A DNA stretch of 64,000 nt from Fictibacillus phosphorivorans (lineage in GTDB: Bacteria > Bacillota > Bacilli > Bacillales > Fictibacillaceae): assembly GCF_001629705.1 (NCBI RefSeq), contig NZ_CP015378.1, positions 682,001 through 746,000 of the forward strand, in the 5' to 3' direction. Below are positions 49,943 through 58,392 of the stretch, piece after piece. Within the stretch, counting starts at the first letter, position 1. Each line of letters starts with the position of its first letter. A program made the translations under genes and the position numbers. Under the pieces are notes generated by a model, which did not search any database, was not told the origin of the DNA, and worked only from the letters and a program-made list of their open reading frames with translations.

Positions 49943-51277
49943 ATGAATCAGCAAGACCAGTGGACGTCAAAGTTAGCCTTTATTCTAGCTGCAGCAGGAT
50001 CAGCAATCGGACTAGGAGCGATTTGGAAATTCCCTTATGTTGCCGGTACTAGTGGCGGAGGAGCCTTTTTTATCCTCTTTTTATTGTTTACGTTTCTAAT
50101 CGGTTTTCCACTATTGATGGCTGAGTTTGTTATCGGTCGAGGTGCACAAAAAGAGGCGGTTTCTGCTTATCGAAAGATCGCACCAGGTTCTGCATGGCCT
50201 TGGTTAGGCAGAATGGGTGTAGCGACAGCATTTATCTTATTATCATTTTACAGTGTAATCGGTGGATGGATCGTACTCTACCTTGGTAAAAGTTTTTCCG
50301 GGGACTTCTTTAATCATGACTTTAGTCAGATGTTCGGAGAGTCAATCTCAAGTACATGGCCCGTTTTGATCTCTCAGTTCATCTTTATGATGATCACGAT
50401 TTTCGTTGTAAGTCGCGGGATTAAGAACGGTATCGAAAAAGCAAACCAAATTATGATGCCAGCTCTTTTTGTTTTGTTTGCCGTATTGATCATTCGTTCT
50501 CTTACACTTGATAATGCGATGGAAGGCGTAAAGTTCTTCTTGTTTCCTGACTTTTCTAAGATCGGTGGAGACGATATCCTCTTTGCATTAGGTCAATCTT
50601 TCTTCTCATTAAGTGTAGGTATCTCTGTTATGGTAACGTACAGCTCGTATTTGAGTAAAAAAGAAAGTCTTACAAAATCAGCAACAACGATCGTATTGCT
50701 GAACGTCTTGATTTCGTTATTAGCAGGGTTAGCGATCTTCCCGGGTGTATTTTCATTAGGTCTAGAGCCAACAGAAGGACCTGGATTGCTGTTCGTTGTA
50801 CTTCCTGCTGTATTTGATCAGATCGTTTTCGGACAATTATTCTTTATCGTGTTCTTAGCATTGTTCTTGTTTGCGACCCTTACATCAGCTTTCTCGATGT
50901 TAGAGATCATCGTTGCATCAATCACAAAGGGTGAATTAGAGAACCGTGCAAAATGGTCATGGATCATTGGTATCCTTATCTTTGCATTCGGAGTACCATC
51001 TACTTTGTCTTATGGCGTATGGTCAGACTTCACGTTGTTTGACAAAATTATCTTTGATCAACTCGACTATTTAGTTAGTAATATCCTGCTTCCTTTAGGT
51101 GCGTTATTCATCGCGTTGTTTGTAGGATATCGTTATCCTAGAGAGATGCTGCTTCAAGAATTTAGAGCAGGTTCTTCTGTTTCGGTAAAAGGCTTTGCGC
51201 TATGGCTCATGCTGATCCGTTACGTTGTTCCTGTTGTCATCATCATCGTATTCGTTAACATGCTTGGACTTTTTTAA
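49943..51277 (+). CDS. Sodium-dependent amino acid symporter, NSS/SNF family
   Basis: A 444-residue transporter with eleven to twelve membrane segments. The family signature in the first segment is LAAAGSAIGLGAIWKFPYVAGTSGGGAF, where the broken helix binds sodium and substrate. Bacterial members move leucine, tryptophan, tyrosine or other hydrophobic amino acids (LeuT, TnaT, Tyt1, MhsT). The sequence is MhsT-like in general character. ATG 49943 is taken, with AGGAGGGTG upstream; GTG 49931 abuts that site. Its place near a phenylalanine dehydrogenase gene makes aromatic amino acid uptake plausible. Confidence 0.88.
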   Translation: MNQQDQWTSKLAFILAAAGSAIGLGAIWKFPYVAGTSGGGAFFILFLLFTFLIGFPLLMAEFVIGRGAQKEAVSAYRKIAPGSAWPWLGRMGVATAFILLSFYSVIGGWIVLYLGKSFSGDFFNHDFSQMFGESISSTWPVLISQFIFMMITIFVVSRGIKNGIEKANQIMMPALFVLFAVLIIRSLTLDNAMEGVKFFLFPDFSKIGGDDILFALGQSFFSLSVGISVMVTYSSYLSKKESLTKSATTIVLLNVLISLLAGLAIFPGVFSLGLEPTEGPGLLFVVLPAVFDQIVFGQLFFIVFLALFLFATLTSAFSMLEIIVASITKGELENRAKWSWIIGILIFAFGVPSTLSYGVWSDFTLFDKIIFDQLDYLVSNILLPLGALFIALFVGYRYPREMLLQEFRAGSSVSVKGFALWLMLIRYVVPVVIIIVFVNMLGLF

Positions 51278-51292
51278 AAGGAAATTAGAAAG

Positions 51293-51330
51293 AAAGGCGC
51301 GGACCATAATTGGTTTTAGCGCCTTTTTTG
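51293..51330 (+). terminator. Terminator of the symporter gene
   Basis: AAAGGCGC pairs with GCGCCTTT, with a T-run after; an inner ACCATAATTGGT palindrome lies in the loop. Confidence 0.9.
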
Positions 51331-51389
51331 TGTTAATAATAGAATTTGTAAAACATAGAAGTAAAGTGAAGTGAAGGGAAGTTTTATAC

Positions 51390-52109
51390 ATGCTAAAAAA
51401 CAAAACAGCAGTAGTAACAGGAGCAACTCGAGGGTGCGGTAAAGCTATAGCAGAAAAGCTAGGAACATTAGGAGCAAAATTAGCGATCGTTGGTTCTTCT
51501 GATGGTATTTTCAAAACCGGTGAAGAGTTAAAAGCTAAAGGTTTCGATGTTCTTGCTATAAAAGCAGATGTGACGAAAGAAGCGGACGTAGCAGAACTGT
51601 TTAAACAAACGTTTGAAACGTTTGGAAACATTGATATTCTAGTAAACAATGCTGGAATTGGCCAGTTTAAATTGGCAGAAGAACATTCATTAGTAGACTT
51701 TCAAAAAATGTTTGAAGTCAACGTACAAGGTGTATTCTTATGTAGTACAGCGGTTGTTCCACATATGAAAGAGCGAAAAGAGGGAACGATTATCACGATC
51801 TCATCAGATGTGGGTCGCAGAACGATTGCGAACGGCTCTGTCTATACAGCTACAAAGTACGCAGTTCAAGGATTTTCGGGGTCTCTTGCACAAGAACTCA
51901 GAGAATTTGGAGTTCGTGTAGGTACTGTAAATCCAGGAGCGATCGATACGTACTTTGCTGATTCTGAACAAGGTCTTGATTTTAAAGAAGATTGGCTAAA
52001 AGTAGATGATATCGCAGAAGCTGTAGCGTATATGGCAAGTGCACCAAAGCACATGGTCGTTGATGAGATCATGCTTCACCCTCTTTCTCAGGAATATCCG
52101 AACGTATAA
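51390..52109 (+). CDS. Short-chain dehydrogenase/reductase
   Basis: A 239-residue classical SDR. The cofactor motif is VTGATRGCGKAIAEKLG near residue 9, NNAG occurs in ILVNNAGIGQF, and the catalytic Ser, Tyr and Lys lie in TISSDVG and SVYTATKYAVQGF. Substrate unknown. AAGGGAAG precedes ATG 51390. The likely selenoprotein gene starts 19 bases after its stop, so the two form an operon and may act in the same redox process. Confidence 0.9.
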   Translation: MLKNKTAVVTGATRGCGKAIAEKLGTLGAKLAIVGSSDGIFKTGEELKAKGFDVLAIKADVTKEADVAELFKQTFETFGNIDILVNNAGIGQFKLAEEHSLVDFQKMFEVNVQGVFLCSTAVVPHMKERKEGTIITISSDVGRRTIANGSVYTATKYAVQGFSGSLAQELREFGVRVGTVNPGAIDTYFADSEQGLDFKEDWLKVDDIAEAVAYMASAPKHMVVDEIMLHPLSQEYPNV

Positions 52110-52128
52110 TACGAGGAGGCGATCTGGA

Positions 52129-52686
52129 TTGAAACTAGATCAGGAAGTGTTATCCATTGAAGGTTCAAAATCTGTAAAGCTAGATGAGCTGTTTGGTAAT
52201 AATAAAACATTCGTTGTGTTAGTCAGACATCTTGGCTGACCATATTATCAAGAGTTCCTTGCGCAGTTGCGTGAGTCATTTGAGGAGTTTGAACGTCTAG
52301 ATGTTAAAGTTGTTGTCGTAGCACCAGCAAATCGTGAACAGATTCAAGAATTTATGAATGTACATGGACCATTTCCATTTGAAATCTACGGTGATCCGGA
52401 GCTTGAGCTATACGAGGAAATGGGAAACCACCATATGACGACTTTGAAAAGCATGTTGTCTGTAGGGGCGGATCTTTTAAAAGGCGAAGTGAAGGTAAGT
52501 GACATTGTGCCTAAAGATAAGAAGGAAAGAAAGCATTTTTTAAGCGCAGTGAAAAATCAAGATGTGAACATTCAAGGAAGTTCATGGCTGTTTGATCGAA
52601 ATGGAGAGGTTTTGTGGAAGCACGTGGATGATACTCCTGAAGATCATGCAAAAATTGACGAAGTATTAAAGCAGTTGCGGAAATGA
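52129..52686 (+). CDS. Probable selenoprotein, peroxiredoxin-like (SelL-related) with in-frame TGA
   Basis: If TGA at 52237-52239 is read as selenocysteine, one frame runs from TTG 52129 (GAGGAGG nine bases upstream) to TGA 52684-52686, giving 185 residues with Sec37. The context is FVVLVRHLG-U-PYYQEFLAQLRESF. In the AhpC-TSA_2/peroxiredoxin-like family this loop reads RHxGCxxCxE with the active Cys exactly where U falls. The downstream 148 codons stay open and keep a thioredoxin-fold pattern (VKVVVVAPANREQIQEF, FPFEIYGDPELELYEEMG, GSSWLFDRNGEVLWKH). A hairpin meeting bacterial SECIS rules follows the TGA. The alternative is a gene broken by one nonsense change at its catalytic codon. Confidence 0.75.
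52258..52275 (+). promoter_or_regulatory. Candidate bacterial SECIS hairpin
   Basis: Stem CUUGCGC / GCGUGAG (seven pairs, two of them G-U) closes the loop AGUU. The loop G lies 27 bases after the in-frame TGA. Bacterial SECIS elements have a short stem, a G among the first two loop bases and a TGA-to-loop distance of about 16-37 bases; all three conditions are met. Folding was done by hand. Confidence 0.65.
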
Positions 52687-52693
52687 TAAGAAT

Positions 52694-52728
52694 AAAGCTG
52701 ATATAGCATGGGCTATATCAGCTTTTTT
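52694..52728 (+). terminator. Terminator of the SDR-selenoprotein operon
   Basis: AAAGCTGATATAGC pairs perfectly with GCTATATCAGCTTT, then TTT. Confidence 0.93.
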
Positions 52729-52756
52729 ATGCGGTAGATAGGTTCCGCTGAACTTA

Positions 52757-52856
52757 ATCATATAAAAAATAGCGTCGATCACATAAAAATAGTGATCAAT
52801 CACATAAAAAAGAAGATGAATCACATAAAAATAATCGTCGATCACATAAAAAAGGA
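52757..52856 (+). repeat. 21-base-period motif array D
   Basis: ATCACATAAAAA (first copy ATCATATAAAAA) starts at 52757, 52778, 52799, 52820 and 52841, every 21 bases without exception. The eight to nine bases between are different each time. Lies between two convergent transcription units. Confidence 0.9.
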
Positions 52857-52874
52857 GTAGCAGATATCAGCTCT

Positions 52875-53285
52875 TTATAAAGTCTTACTTACACTGCCCG
52901 GCCTGCGGTTCTCCTCAGACTTGATCCACGAACGAATGCCTCTGCCAGCAAACGGCTCATCATCAAATCGAGGGATGATATGAAAATGTGCGTGGGGAAT
53001 GCTCTGTCCTCCTACTGGATTTACGTTCCATCCCGTGCTGTAGCCATCAGGTGCAAACTCTGAGTCTAGCAAGCTTTTTGCTTGCTGCATCAAATCATAT
53101 GTATCTTTCCATTCTTTTTCACTTAAATCAAATACAGTCTCTTTATGAGCTTTTGGAATAATCAATCCCGCACCTTGTAAAATGTCTTGAGCTCTCGGAC
53201 TTTGCAGAAAATAGCAACTCTCATTCTCAAATACTATTTTTTGTTCAGGAAAACTCATGGGATCACAAAATATACAATCATCCAT
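52875..53285 (-). CDS. HIT domain protein (second copy)
   Basis: A 136-residue histidine triad protein. The zinc-type CIFCDP lies at residues 4-9 and the triad at residues 100-108 in PVGGQSIPHAHFHIIPRFDDEPFAGRG. The PHAHFH form is of the HIT branch that includes HinT and FHIT-like enzymes. Start ATG 53285 follows GGAGGTG; a longer frame of 167 residues exists but begins in cysteine-rich codons without a ribosome site. Function unassigned, perhaps another nucleotide phosphoramidase. Confidence 0.83.
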   Translation of the reverse strand: MDDCIFCDPMSFPEQKIVFENESCYFLQSPRAQDILQGAGLIIPKAHKETVFDLSEKEWKDTYDLMQQAKSLLDSEFAPDGYSTGWNVNPVGGQSIPHAHFHIIPRFDDEPFAGRGIRSWIKSEENRRPGSVSKTL

Positions 53286-53439
53286 TAATAAAAACACCTC
53301 CAGAACCATTTTTACACATTTTTCATATTTCTCACAAGTCAAACAATTCTGGGGATTCATTGACCAGATATCACACAAAATGTTATGATTACGTTAAGAA
53401 AACGTTATATAAATTAGATGAAAGATATGAGGTGTGTGC

Positions 53440-53835
53440 ATGAAATCAGGCATGAAGGTCGGCCATAGTGCGACCATCAAAGCTACCGTTACACCCGATA
53501 TGTTTGCTCAATTTGAAGGAAAGCTTGTCCATCCAGCCTATTCAACGGTTAGCATGGTCTATCATATGGAGTGGGCAGCGAGACAGATTATATTGCCATA
53601 TCTTGAAGAGCACGAAGAAGGAATCGGCGGTGGAGTTGCAGCCAAGCATATGGCTCCGACACCAGAAGGCGCTGAGCTTACTGTAACGGCCACGTTAAGA
53701 GAAGTTAAAGGCAAAGCTGTCATATGTGATGTGACCGTCTATAACGGTAAAGCAGTAGCAGGTGAAGGAGAAGTAACACAATATATTCTGCCACGAGAAG
53801 CAATCTCACAAAAAATTAAAGAAATGAAGATTTAA
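53440..53835 (+). CDS. Hot-dog thioesterase, FlK-like
   Basis: A 131-residue single hot-dog domain: KVGHSATIKATVTPDMFAQFEGKLVHPAYSTVSMVYHMEWAARQIILPYLEEHEEGIGGGVAAKHMAPTPEGAELTVTATL. This order with STVSMVYHMEWA and the central Gly-rich turn before KHMAPTPEG matches the thioesterase group that includes fluoroacetyl-CoA thioesterase FlK. ATG 53440 follows GAGG by seven bases. It precedes the phenylalanine dehydrogenase operon and could hydrolyse stalled aryl-CoA esters, as PaaI does in other species; this is inference. Confidence 0.8.
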   Translation: MKSGMKVGHSATIKATVTPDMFAQFEGKLVHPAYSTVSMVYHMEWAARQIILPYLEEHEEGIGGGVAAKHMAPTPEGAELTVTATLREVKGKAVICDVTVYNGKAVAGEGEVTQYILPREAISQKIKEMKI

Positions 53836-53852
53836 GTTTTTTTATCCAAAAA

Positions 53853-53866
53853 TGAAAGCGCTTACA
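53853..53866. promoter_or_regulatory. cre site before the phenylalanine dehydrogenase operon
   Basis: TGAAAGCGCTTACA matches TGWAANCGNTNWCA fully. It lies 63 bases before the start codon. Together with the site at 36145 it suggests joint carbon catabolite control. Confidence 0.7.
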
Positions 53867-53928
53867 CTTTAAAGCAGCAAAGTGAAGAAGGAATAGAGTA
53901 ATTAGAGACATACTAGGGGGATTTACAC

Positions 53929-55029
53929 ATGTTTGAAAAAATATCACAGCATGAGCAAGTTGTTTTTTGTAACGATCCATCAACAGGTCTCAAAGCGATT
54001 ATCGCTATACATAACACAACATTAGGCCCTGCACTCGGGGGATGCCGAATGAGACCATACGGATCGGTGGATGAAGCACTTGAGGACGTTCTGAGACTGT
54101 CAAAAGGCATGACATACAAATGCGCTGGAGCCGATGTTGATTTTGGTGGAGGAAAATCGGTCATTATCGGTGACCCCACGACTGATCGTACACCAGAGTT
54201 GTTTCGTGCATTCGGACAGTTTGTAGATTCTTTAAACGGTCGCTTTTATACAGGAACGGATATGGGTACGACACCTGATGATTTTGTTCACGCATTAAAA
54301 GAAACGAATTGTATCGTCGGGGTACCCGAGGAATATGGCGGCAGCGGCGACTCTTCTGTTCCAACAGCACAAGGAGTTATATACGGCCTTCAAGCTACGA
54401 TTCAGACTCTCGAAGGAACAGATGAATTAGCAGGGAAATCTTATTCGATACAAGGGTTAGGAAAAGTAGGGTTTAAGGTCGCAGAGCAGCTGCTCGCTGC
54501 CGGTGCACAGATCTATGTAACGGATATTAACGAAAAAGCGTTAAAGATGATTCAAGAACGAGCAGAACTGTTGCCTGGAAATGTGGAGGTAGTCGAGGCA
54601 AGTGACATCTACGGCGTGGATGCAGACATCTTCATTCCTTGTGCACTCGGAGGAATCATTCACAACGAGACGATCGAACAGTTGAAAGTTAAAGCGATCG
54701 TAGGTAGTGCCAACAATCAGCTTTTAGAAGATAAACATGGGCTTTACCTGCAACAAAAAGGAATTCTATACGGACCGGATTATATTGTGAACGCTGGTGG
54801 GCTCATCCAGGTAGCTGATGAGCTATATGGACCGAATAAAGCGCGTGTCTTAACTAAGACGAGAGCGATCTATGACAGTCTGATACAGATCTATAGTGAG
54901 AGCACGAAAAAACAGATATCTACGATGGAAGCAGCAAATCTTTTCTGTGAGGAAAAACTTGCAGCTCGTTCAAAACGAAACAGCTTTTTCGCTCACAACC
55001 GAAGACCAAAATGGCAAGTTCGAAACTAA
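53929..55029 (+). CDS. pdh: Phenylalanine dehydrogenase
   Basis: A 366-residue NAD-dependent amino acid dehydrogenase of the Glu/Leu/Phe/Val group. The catalytic lysines lie in [10 protein letters not shown] (substrate region) and [24 protein letters not shown]. The cofactor fold begins [16 protein letters not shown] near residue 183. Two details separate it from leucine dehydrogenase: [15 protein letters not shown] instead of GVINVADE, and a C-terminus [13 protein letters not shown] like that of Lysinibacillus phenylalanine dehydrogenase. It converts phenylalanine to phenylpyruvate. TAGGGGGATT precedes ATG 53929. First gene of an operon with a 2-oxo acid dehydrogenase complex. Confidence 0.87.
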   Translation: MFEKISQHEQVVFCNDPSTGLKAIIAIHNTTLGPALGGCRMRPYGSVDEALEDVLRLSKGMTYKCAGADVDFGGGKSVIIGDPTTDRTPELFRAFGQFVDSLNGRFYTGTDMGTTPDDFVHALKETNCIVGVPEEYGGSGDSSVPTAQGVIYGLQATIQTLEGTDELAGKSYSIQGLGKVGFKVAEQLLAAGAQIYVTDINEKALKMIQERAELLPGNVEVVEASDIYGVDADIFIPCALGGIIHNETIEQLKVKAIVGSANNQLLEDKHGLYLQQKGILYGPDYIVNAGGLIQVADELYGPNKARVLTKTRAIYDSLIQIYSESTKKQISTMEAANLFCEEKLAARSKRNSFFAHNRRPKWQVRN

Positions 55030-55044
55030 GGAGGGAACCTATCC

Positions 55045-56109
55045 ATGGAAAAGTTATTTCCAAAGATGCAGATCATTAACGAGAACGGTGAGTGGAATGA
55101 CGAAACATACCGCGGTGAGATCACAGAGGAACTAACGAAAGAACTTTATACGAAGATGCTTCGTTCGAGGCTTTTCGACCGTAAAGGAGTAAACCTGCAG
55201 CGTCAAGGACGAATCGGTACGTATGTTCCTTTTGAAGGGCAAGAAGCGTCACAGATTGGAAGTGCAATGGCGATGGGTGAAGGCGATTGGATGTTCCCGA
55301 CTTATCGAGATCATGCGGCAACGATGACATTTGGTCATTCGCTAAAAACGCTTTTTCTCTATTGGAAAGGCCGCCAAGAAGGATGTACCCCTCCAGAAGG
55401 GAAGAACATTTTTCCTCCAGCCGTTCCGATCGCATCACAGCTTCTTCATGCGACGGGCGCCGCATGGGCTGAAAAGTTAAAAGGTACAGATCGTGCTTCT
55501 ATTGTTTACTTTGGAGACGGTGCAACATCAGAAGGTGATTTTCACGAAGGCTTAAACTTTGCTAGCGTGTTTAACGCACCTGTTGTTTTCTTTAATCAAA
55601 ATAACGGATTCGCGATTTCTGTACCGATTGAAAAACAGATGAAAAGTAAAACGATCGCACAAAAAGCAGTAGCGTATGAAATGGAAGGCGTTCGCTTAGA
55701 CGGAAATGATGTGTTTGCCGTCTATTTCCACACACGTACAGCAGTCGAGCGTGCAAGAAAAGGGGAAGGACCAACGTTGATTGAAGCTGTAACGTGGCGT
55801 TATGGAGCACATACGACAGCAGATGATCCTTCGAAATATAGAAACCAAGAAGAATCTGTGAATCGTCGTGAAACGACAGATCCAATTCTAAGACTTGAGC
55901 GATTTATGAAGAACGAAAACATGTGGGATGAGAAATGGGCAGCTGACCTTCAAGAATCACTAACGCTTGAGATCGAGGCAGCAGTTAAAGAGATGGAAGA
56001 AATACAATCACCGCATTATAACGACATGTTTGATCATGTGTTTGCAGAAAATCCGTGGCCGATCGAAAGCCAAAAAGAAGCATACGCTCATTCAAGAGGT
56101 GATCGCTAA
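55045..56109 (+). CDS. 2-oxo acid dehydrogenase E1 alpha subunit
   Basis: A 354-residue thiamine diphosphate enzyme subunit. The TPP motif is YFGDGATSEGDFHEGLNFASVFNAPVVFFNQNNGFAIS near residues 155-192. Its phosphorylation-loop-like region YGAHTTADDPSKYRN is typical of PDH and branched-chain E1 alpha. The four following genes make up a full complex. Its start lies 15 bases after the phenylalanine dehydrogenase stop with AAGGAGGG upstream, so phenylpyruvate is a possible substrate, giving phenylacetyl-CoA. Pyruvate or branched-chain oxo acids are the conventional alternatives. The stop overlaps the next ATG (TAATG). Confidence 0.9.
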   Translation: MEKLFPKMQIINENGEWNDETYRGEITEELTKELYTKMLRSRLFDRKGVNLQRQGRIGTYVPFEGQEASQIGSAMAMGEGDWMFPTYRDHAATMTFGHSLKTLFLYWKGRQEGCTPPEGKNIFPPAVPIASQLLHATGAAWAEKLKGTDRASIVYFGDGATSEGDFHEGLNFASVFNAPVVFFNQNNGFAISVPIEKQMKSKTIAQKAVAYEMEGVRLDGNDVFAVYFHTRTAVERARKGEGPTLIEAVTWRYGAHTTADDPSKYRNQEESVNRRETTDPILRLERFMKNENMWDEKWAADLQESLTLEIEAAVKEMEEIQSPHYNDMFDHVFAENPWPIESQKEAYAHSRGDR

Positions 56110-57104
56110 TGACAACGCTAGTAGATACGAAAAAACTAACGATGGTTCAAGCTGTAACAGACGGTATGAGAGTGATGATGAAAGAGCACGAAAACGTTAT
56201 CGTTCTTGGTGAAGATGTTGGACAGAACGGTGGAGTGTTCCGTGCAACAGATGGGCTTGTTGCTGAGTTCGGAGAGAACCGAGTAATTGATACACCACTT
56301 GCAGAATCTGGCATCATCGGAACGTCAATTGGGCTTGCGATGAACGGTTTTAAGCCGATCGCAGAAATGCAATTCCTTGGATTCATATATCCAGCGTTCA
56401 ATCAAATCATGACTCATGCTTCGCGAATACGTGCGAGAACACTAGGACATTTTACAGTGCCAATGGTCATTCGGGCACCGTTTGGAGCAGGCGTGCGAGC
56501 ACCTGAAATCCATTCTGATTCTGTTGAAGCTTTATTTACGGGGATGCCAGGAATGAAGGTTGTTGTTCCATCTAATCCGTATGACGCAAAAGGAATGCTT
56601 GTTTCAGCGATTGAAGATCCTGATCCTGTACTCTTCCTAGAGCCGATGCGCTGTTACAGAAGTACGAAGATGGATGTTCCTGAAGGAAAGTATAATGTTC
56701 CACTTGGAAAAGCCGCTCGCCTTCAAGAAGGAAACGATGTAACAATTTTTGCTTATGGTGCCATGATCGAAGTCGTTATGAAAGCCGCAAAATCAGCAGA
56801 AGAAAAAGGGATCAAGTGTGATGTTATCGATCTTCGTACACTTTATCCATTAGATAAAGAAATGATCGCTGAAAGTGTACAAAAAACGGGTCGTGCCGTC
56901 ATTGTTCATGAAGCACCTGGAACAGGTGGACTCGGAGAAACGATCATGTCGTTGATCAATGATACATCCTTCCTGTATATGAAAGCTCCAATTGAACGCG
57001 TAACAGGTTTTGATACGCCGGTTCCGATGTTTGCGCTAGAAGATCATTATTTGCCAAGTGCGGATCGTGTTGTTCAAGCTATTGAAAAAGTAACGCAATT
57101 TTAG
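56109..57104 (+). CDS. 2-oxo acid dehydrogenase E1 beta subunit
   Basis: A 331-residue partner subunit with the transketolase-type pyrimidine-binding domain (VIVLGEDVGQNGGVFRATDGL near residues 30-50) and C-terminal domain (VIDLRTLYPLDKEMIAESVQKTGRAVIVHEA near residues 235-265). AFNQIMTHASRIR carries residues that usually contact TPP. Its ATG shares a base with the E1 alpha stop, a sign of coupled 1:1 synthesis. Length is typical. Confidence 0.93.
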   Translation: MTTLVDTKKLTMVQAVTDGMRVMMKEHENVIVLGEDVGQNGGVFRATDGLVAEFGENRVIDTPLAESGIIGTSIGLAMNGFKPIAEMQFLGFIYPAFNQIMTHASRIRARTLGHFTVPMVIRAPFGAGVRAPEIHSDSVEALFTGMPGMKVVVPSNPYDAKGMLVSAIEDPDPVLFLEPMRCYRSTKMDVPEGKYNVPLGKAARLQEGNDVTIFAYGAMIEVVMKAAKSAEEKGIKCDVIDLRTLYPLDKEMIAESVQKTGRAVIVHEAPGTGGLGETIMSLINDTSFLYMKAPIERVTGFDTPVPMFALEDHYLPSADRVVQAIEKVTQF

Positions 57105-57117
57105 GAGGTGAGTGTGA

Positions 57118-58392
57118 GTGGTAGAAGTTAAATTGCATGATATCGGTGAAGGAATGCACGAAGGAGAAGTTATACACTTTTTCGTAAAAGCCGGAGACTC
57201 CGTAAAAGTTGATCAGCCTTTAGTAGAGGTTCAAACGGATAAAGTAACGGCCGAACTTCCTTCACCAGCAGCCGGAACGATTAAAGATATCAAGGTAAAA
57301 GAGGGAGATGTCGTAACTGTCGGCTCTGTTATCTTAACAATTGATGCTGCATCTGCTCCATCTTCTCAAAAAGGAGAAGAAGCTACAGAAAGTAAAGATC
57401 AGCCTGTCGTTGAAAAAATCGTTAAAGCACCAAGTCACACTGCCTTTGCAGGCGGTATAGCCACACTGAACAAACGTGTTCTAGCTGCTCCTTATACAAG
57501 AAAAATCGCACGTGAAAATGGCGTGGATATCGAACAGATCGTGGGTACAGGACCTGGTGGACGAGTGACAGATCAGGATGTTTATAACTATATTGAACAG
57601 CCTTCAGCATCAGTAACAGAGGTAACTTCAGATCGTTCTGTGGAAGAAAAAGCGACTGCTTCCACTCGAGTGTATTCAACAAGTGAACCGGAAGAGATTC
57701 CTTTTAAAGGACGCAGGAAGCAGATTGCAAAGAAAATGGTTCAATCTCTTGCGACGATTCCACACGTTACACATTTTGAAGAGATCGATGTTACAGCTGT
57801 TATGGATCTGAAGAAACAGCTGAAAGCGATGGATCCAGATAACAAGCGTGGGATGAACGTATCTGTTGCAGCGTTTTTCGTAAAAGCGATTCAGATCGCA
57901 TTAAAAGATTTTCCGATTTTTAACGCAAAGCTAGATGAAGAAAAAGAAGTTATTCGTCTTGAGAAAAATGTGAATATAGGCATCGCAACCGACTCTGATG
58001 AAGGGTTGATTGTACCAGTGATTCAAAAAGTCGAACAAAGAAATATACGAGACATCGCGGTTGACATGAAAGACAAGATCACACGTGCTAAGACGAACAA
58101 GCTGAAAGGTTCTGATCTAACAGGAAGCACGTTTACTATTTCAAACGTTGGTCCGCTCGGCTCGATTGCGGCGACACCGATCATTAATCACCCAGAAGTA
58201 GCGCTGATGGCTTTTCATAAAACAAAGAAAACGCCTGTTGTGATCGGAGATGAGATCGTGATTCGTTCTATGATGAACGTATCTATGTCGTTTGACCACC
58301 GCGTTGCAGACGGCGCAACGGCTGTCATGTTCACGAACCGCGTAAAAGAACTCATCGAGAATCCTTACTTCATGACACTGGAGCTGATATAG
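57118..58392 (+). CDS. 2-oxo acid dehydrogenase E2 acyltransferase
   Basis: A 424-residue protein. Residues 1-76 are one lipoyl domain with the attachment Lys in EVQTDKVTAELPSP (about residue 42). A linker leads to the E3-binding domain near residues 122-160 (APYTRKIARENGVDIEQIVGTGPGGRVTDQDV). The catalytic domain begins near residue 195 and holds the HxxxDG active site in SFDHRVADGATAV near residue 397. GTG 57118 follows AGGAGGTG. Lipoylation could be done by LplJ at 34.9 kb or by the endogenous route. Confidence 0.93.
   Translation: MVEVKLHDIGEGMHEGEVIHFFVKAGDSVKVDQPLVEVQTDKVTAELPSPAAGTIKDIKVKEGDVVTVGSVILTIDAASAPSSQKGEEATESKDQPVVEKIVKAPSHTAFAGGIATLNKRVLAAPYTRKIARENGVDIEQIVGTGPGGRVTDQDVYNYIEQPSASVTEVTSDRSVEEKATASTRVYSTSEPEEIPFKGRRKQIAKKMVQSLATIPHVTHFEEIDVTAVMDLKKQLKAMDPDNKRGMNVSVAAFFVKAIQIALKDFPIFNAKLDEEKEVIRLEKNVNIGIATDSDEGLIVPVIQKVEQRNIRDIAVDMKDKITRAKTNKLKGSDLTGSTFTISNVGPLGSIAATPIINHPEVALMAFHKTKKTPVVIGDEIVIRSMMNVSMSFDHRVADGATAVMFTNRVKELIENPYFMTLELI

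Noticed and set aside
52237..52239. Treating the TGA as a simple nonsense mutation and the gene as a pseudogene
   Set aside because: It falls exactly on the catalytic Cys codon, the downstream frame is intact, and a SECIS-like hairpin follows. The pseudogene reading is kept as the alternative but is less likely.
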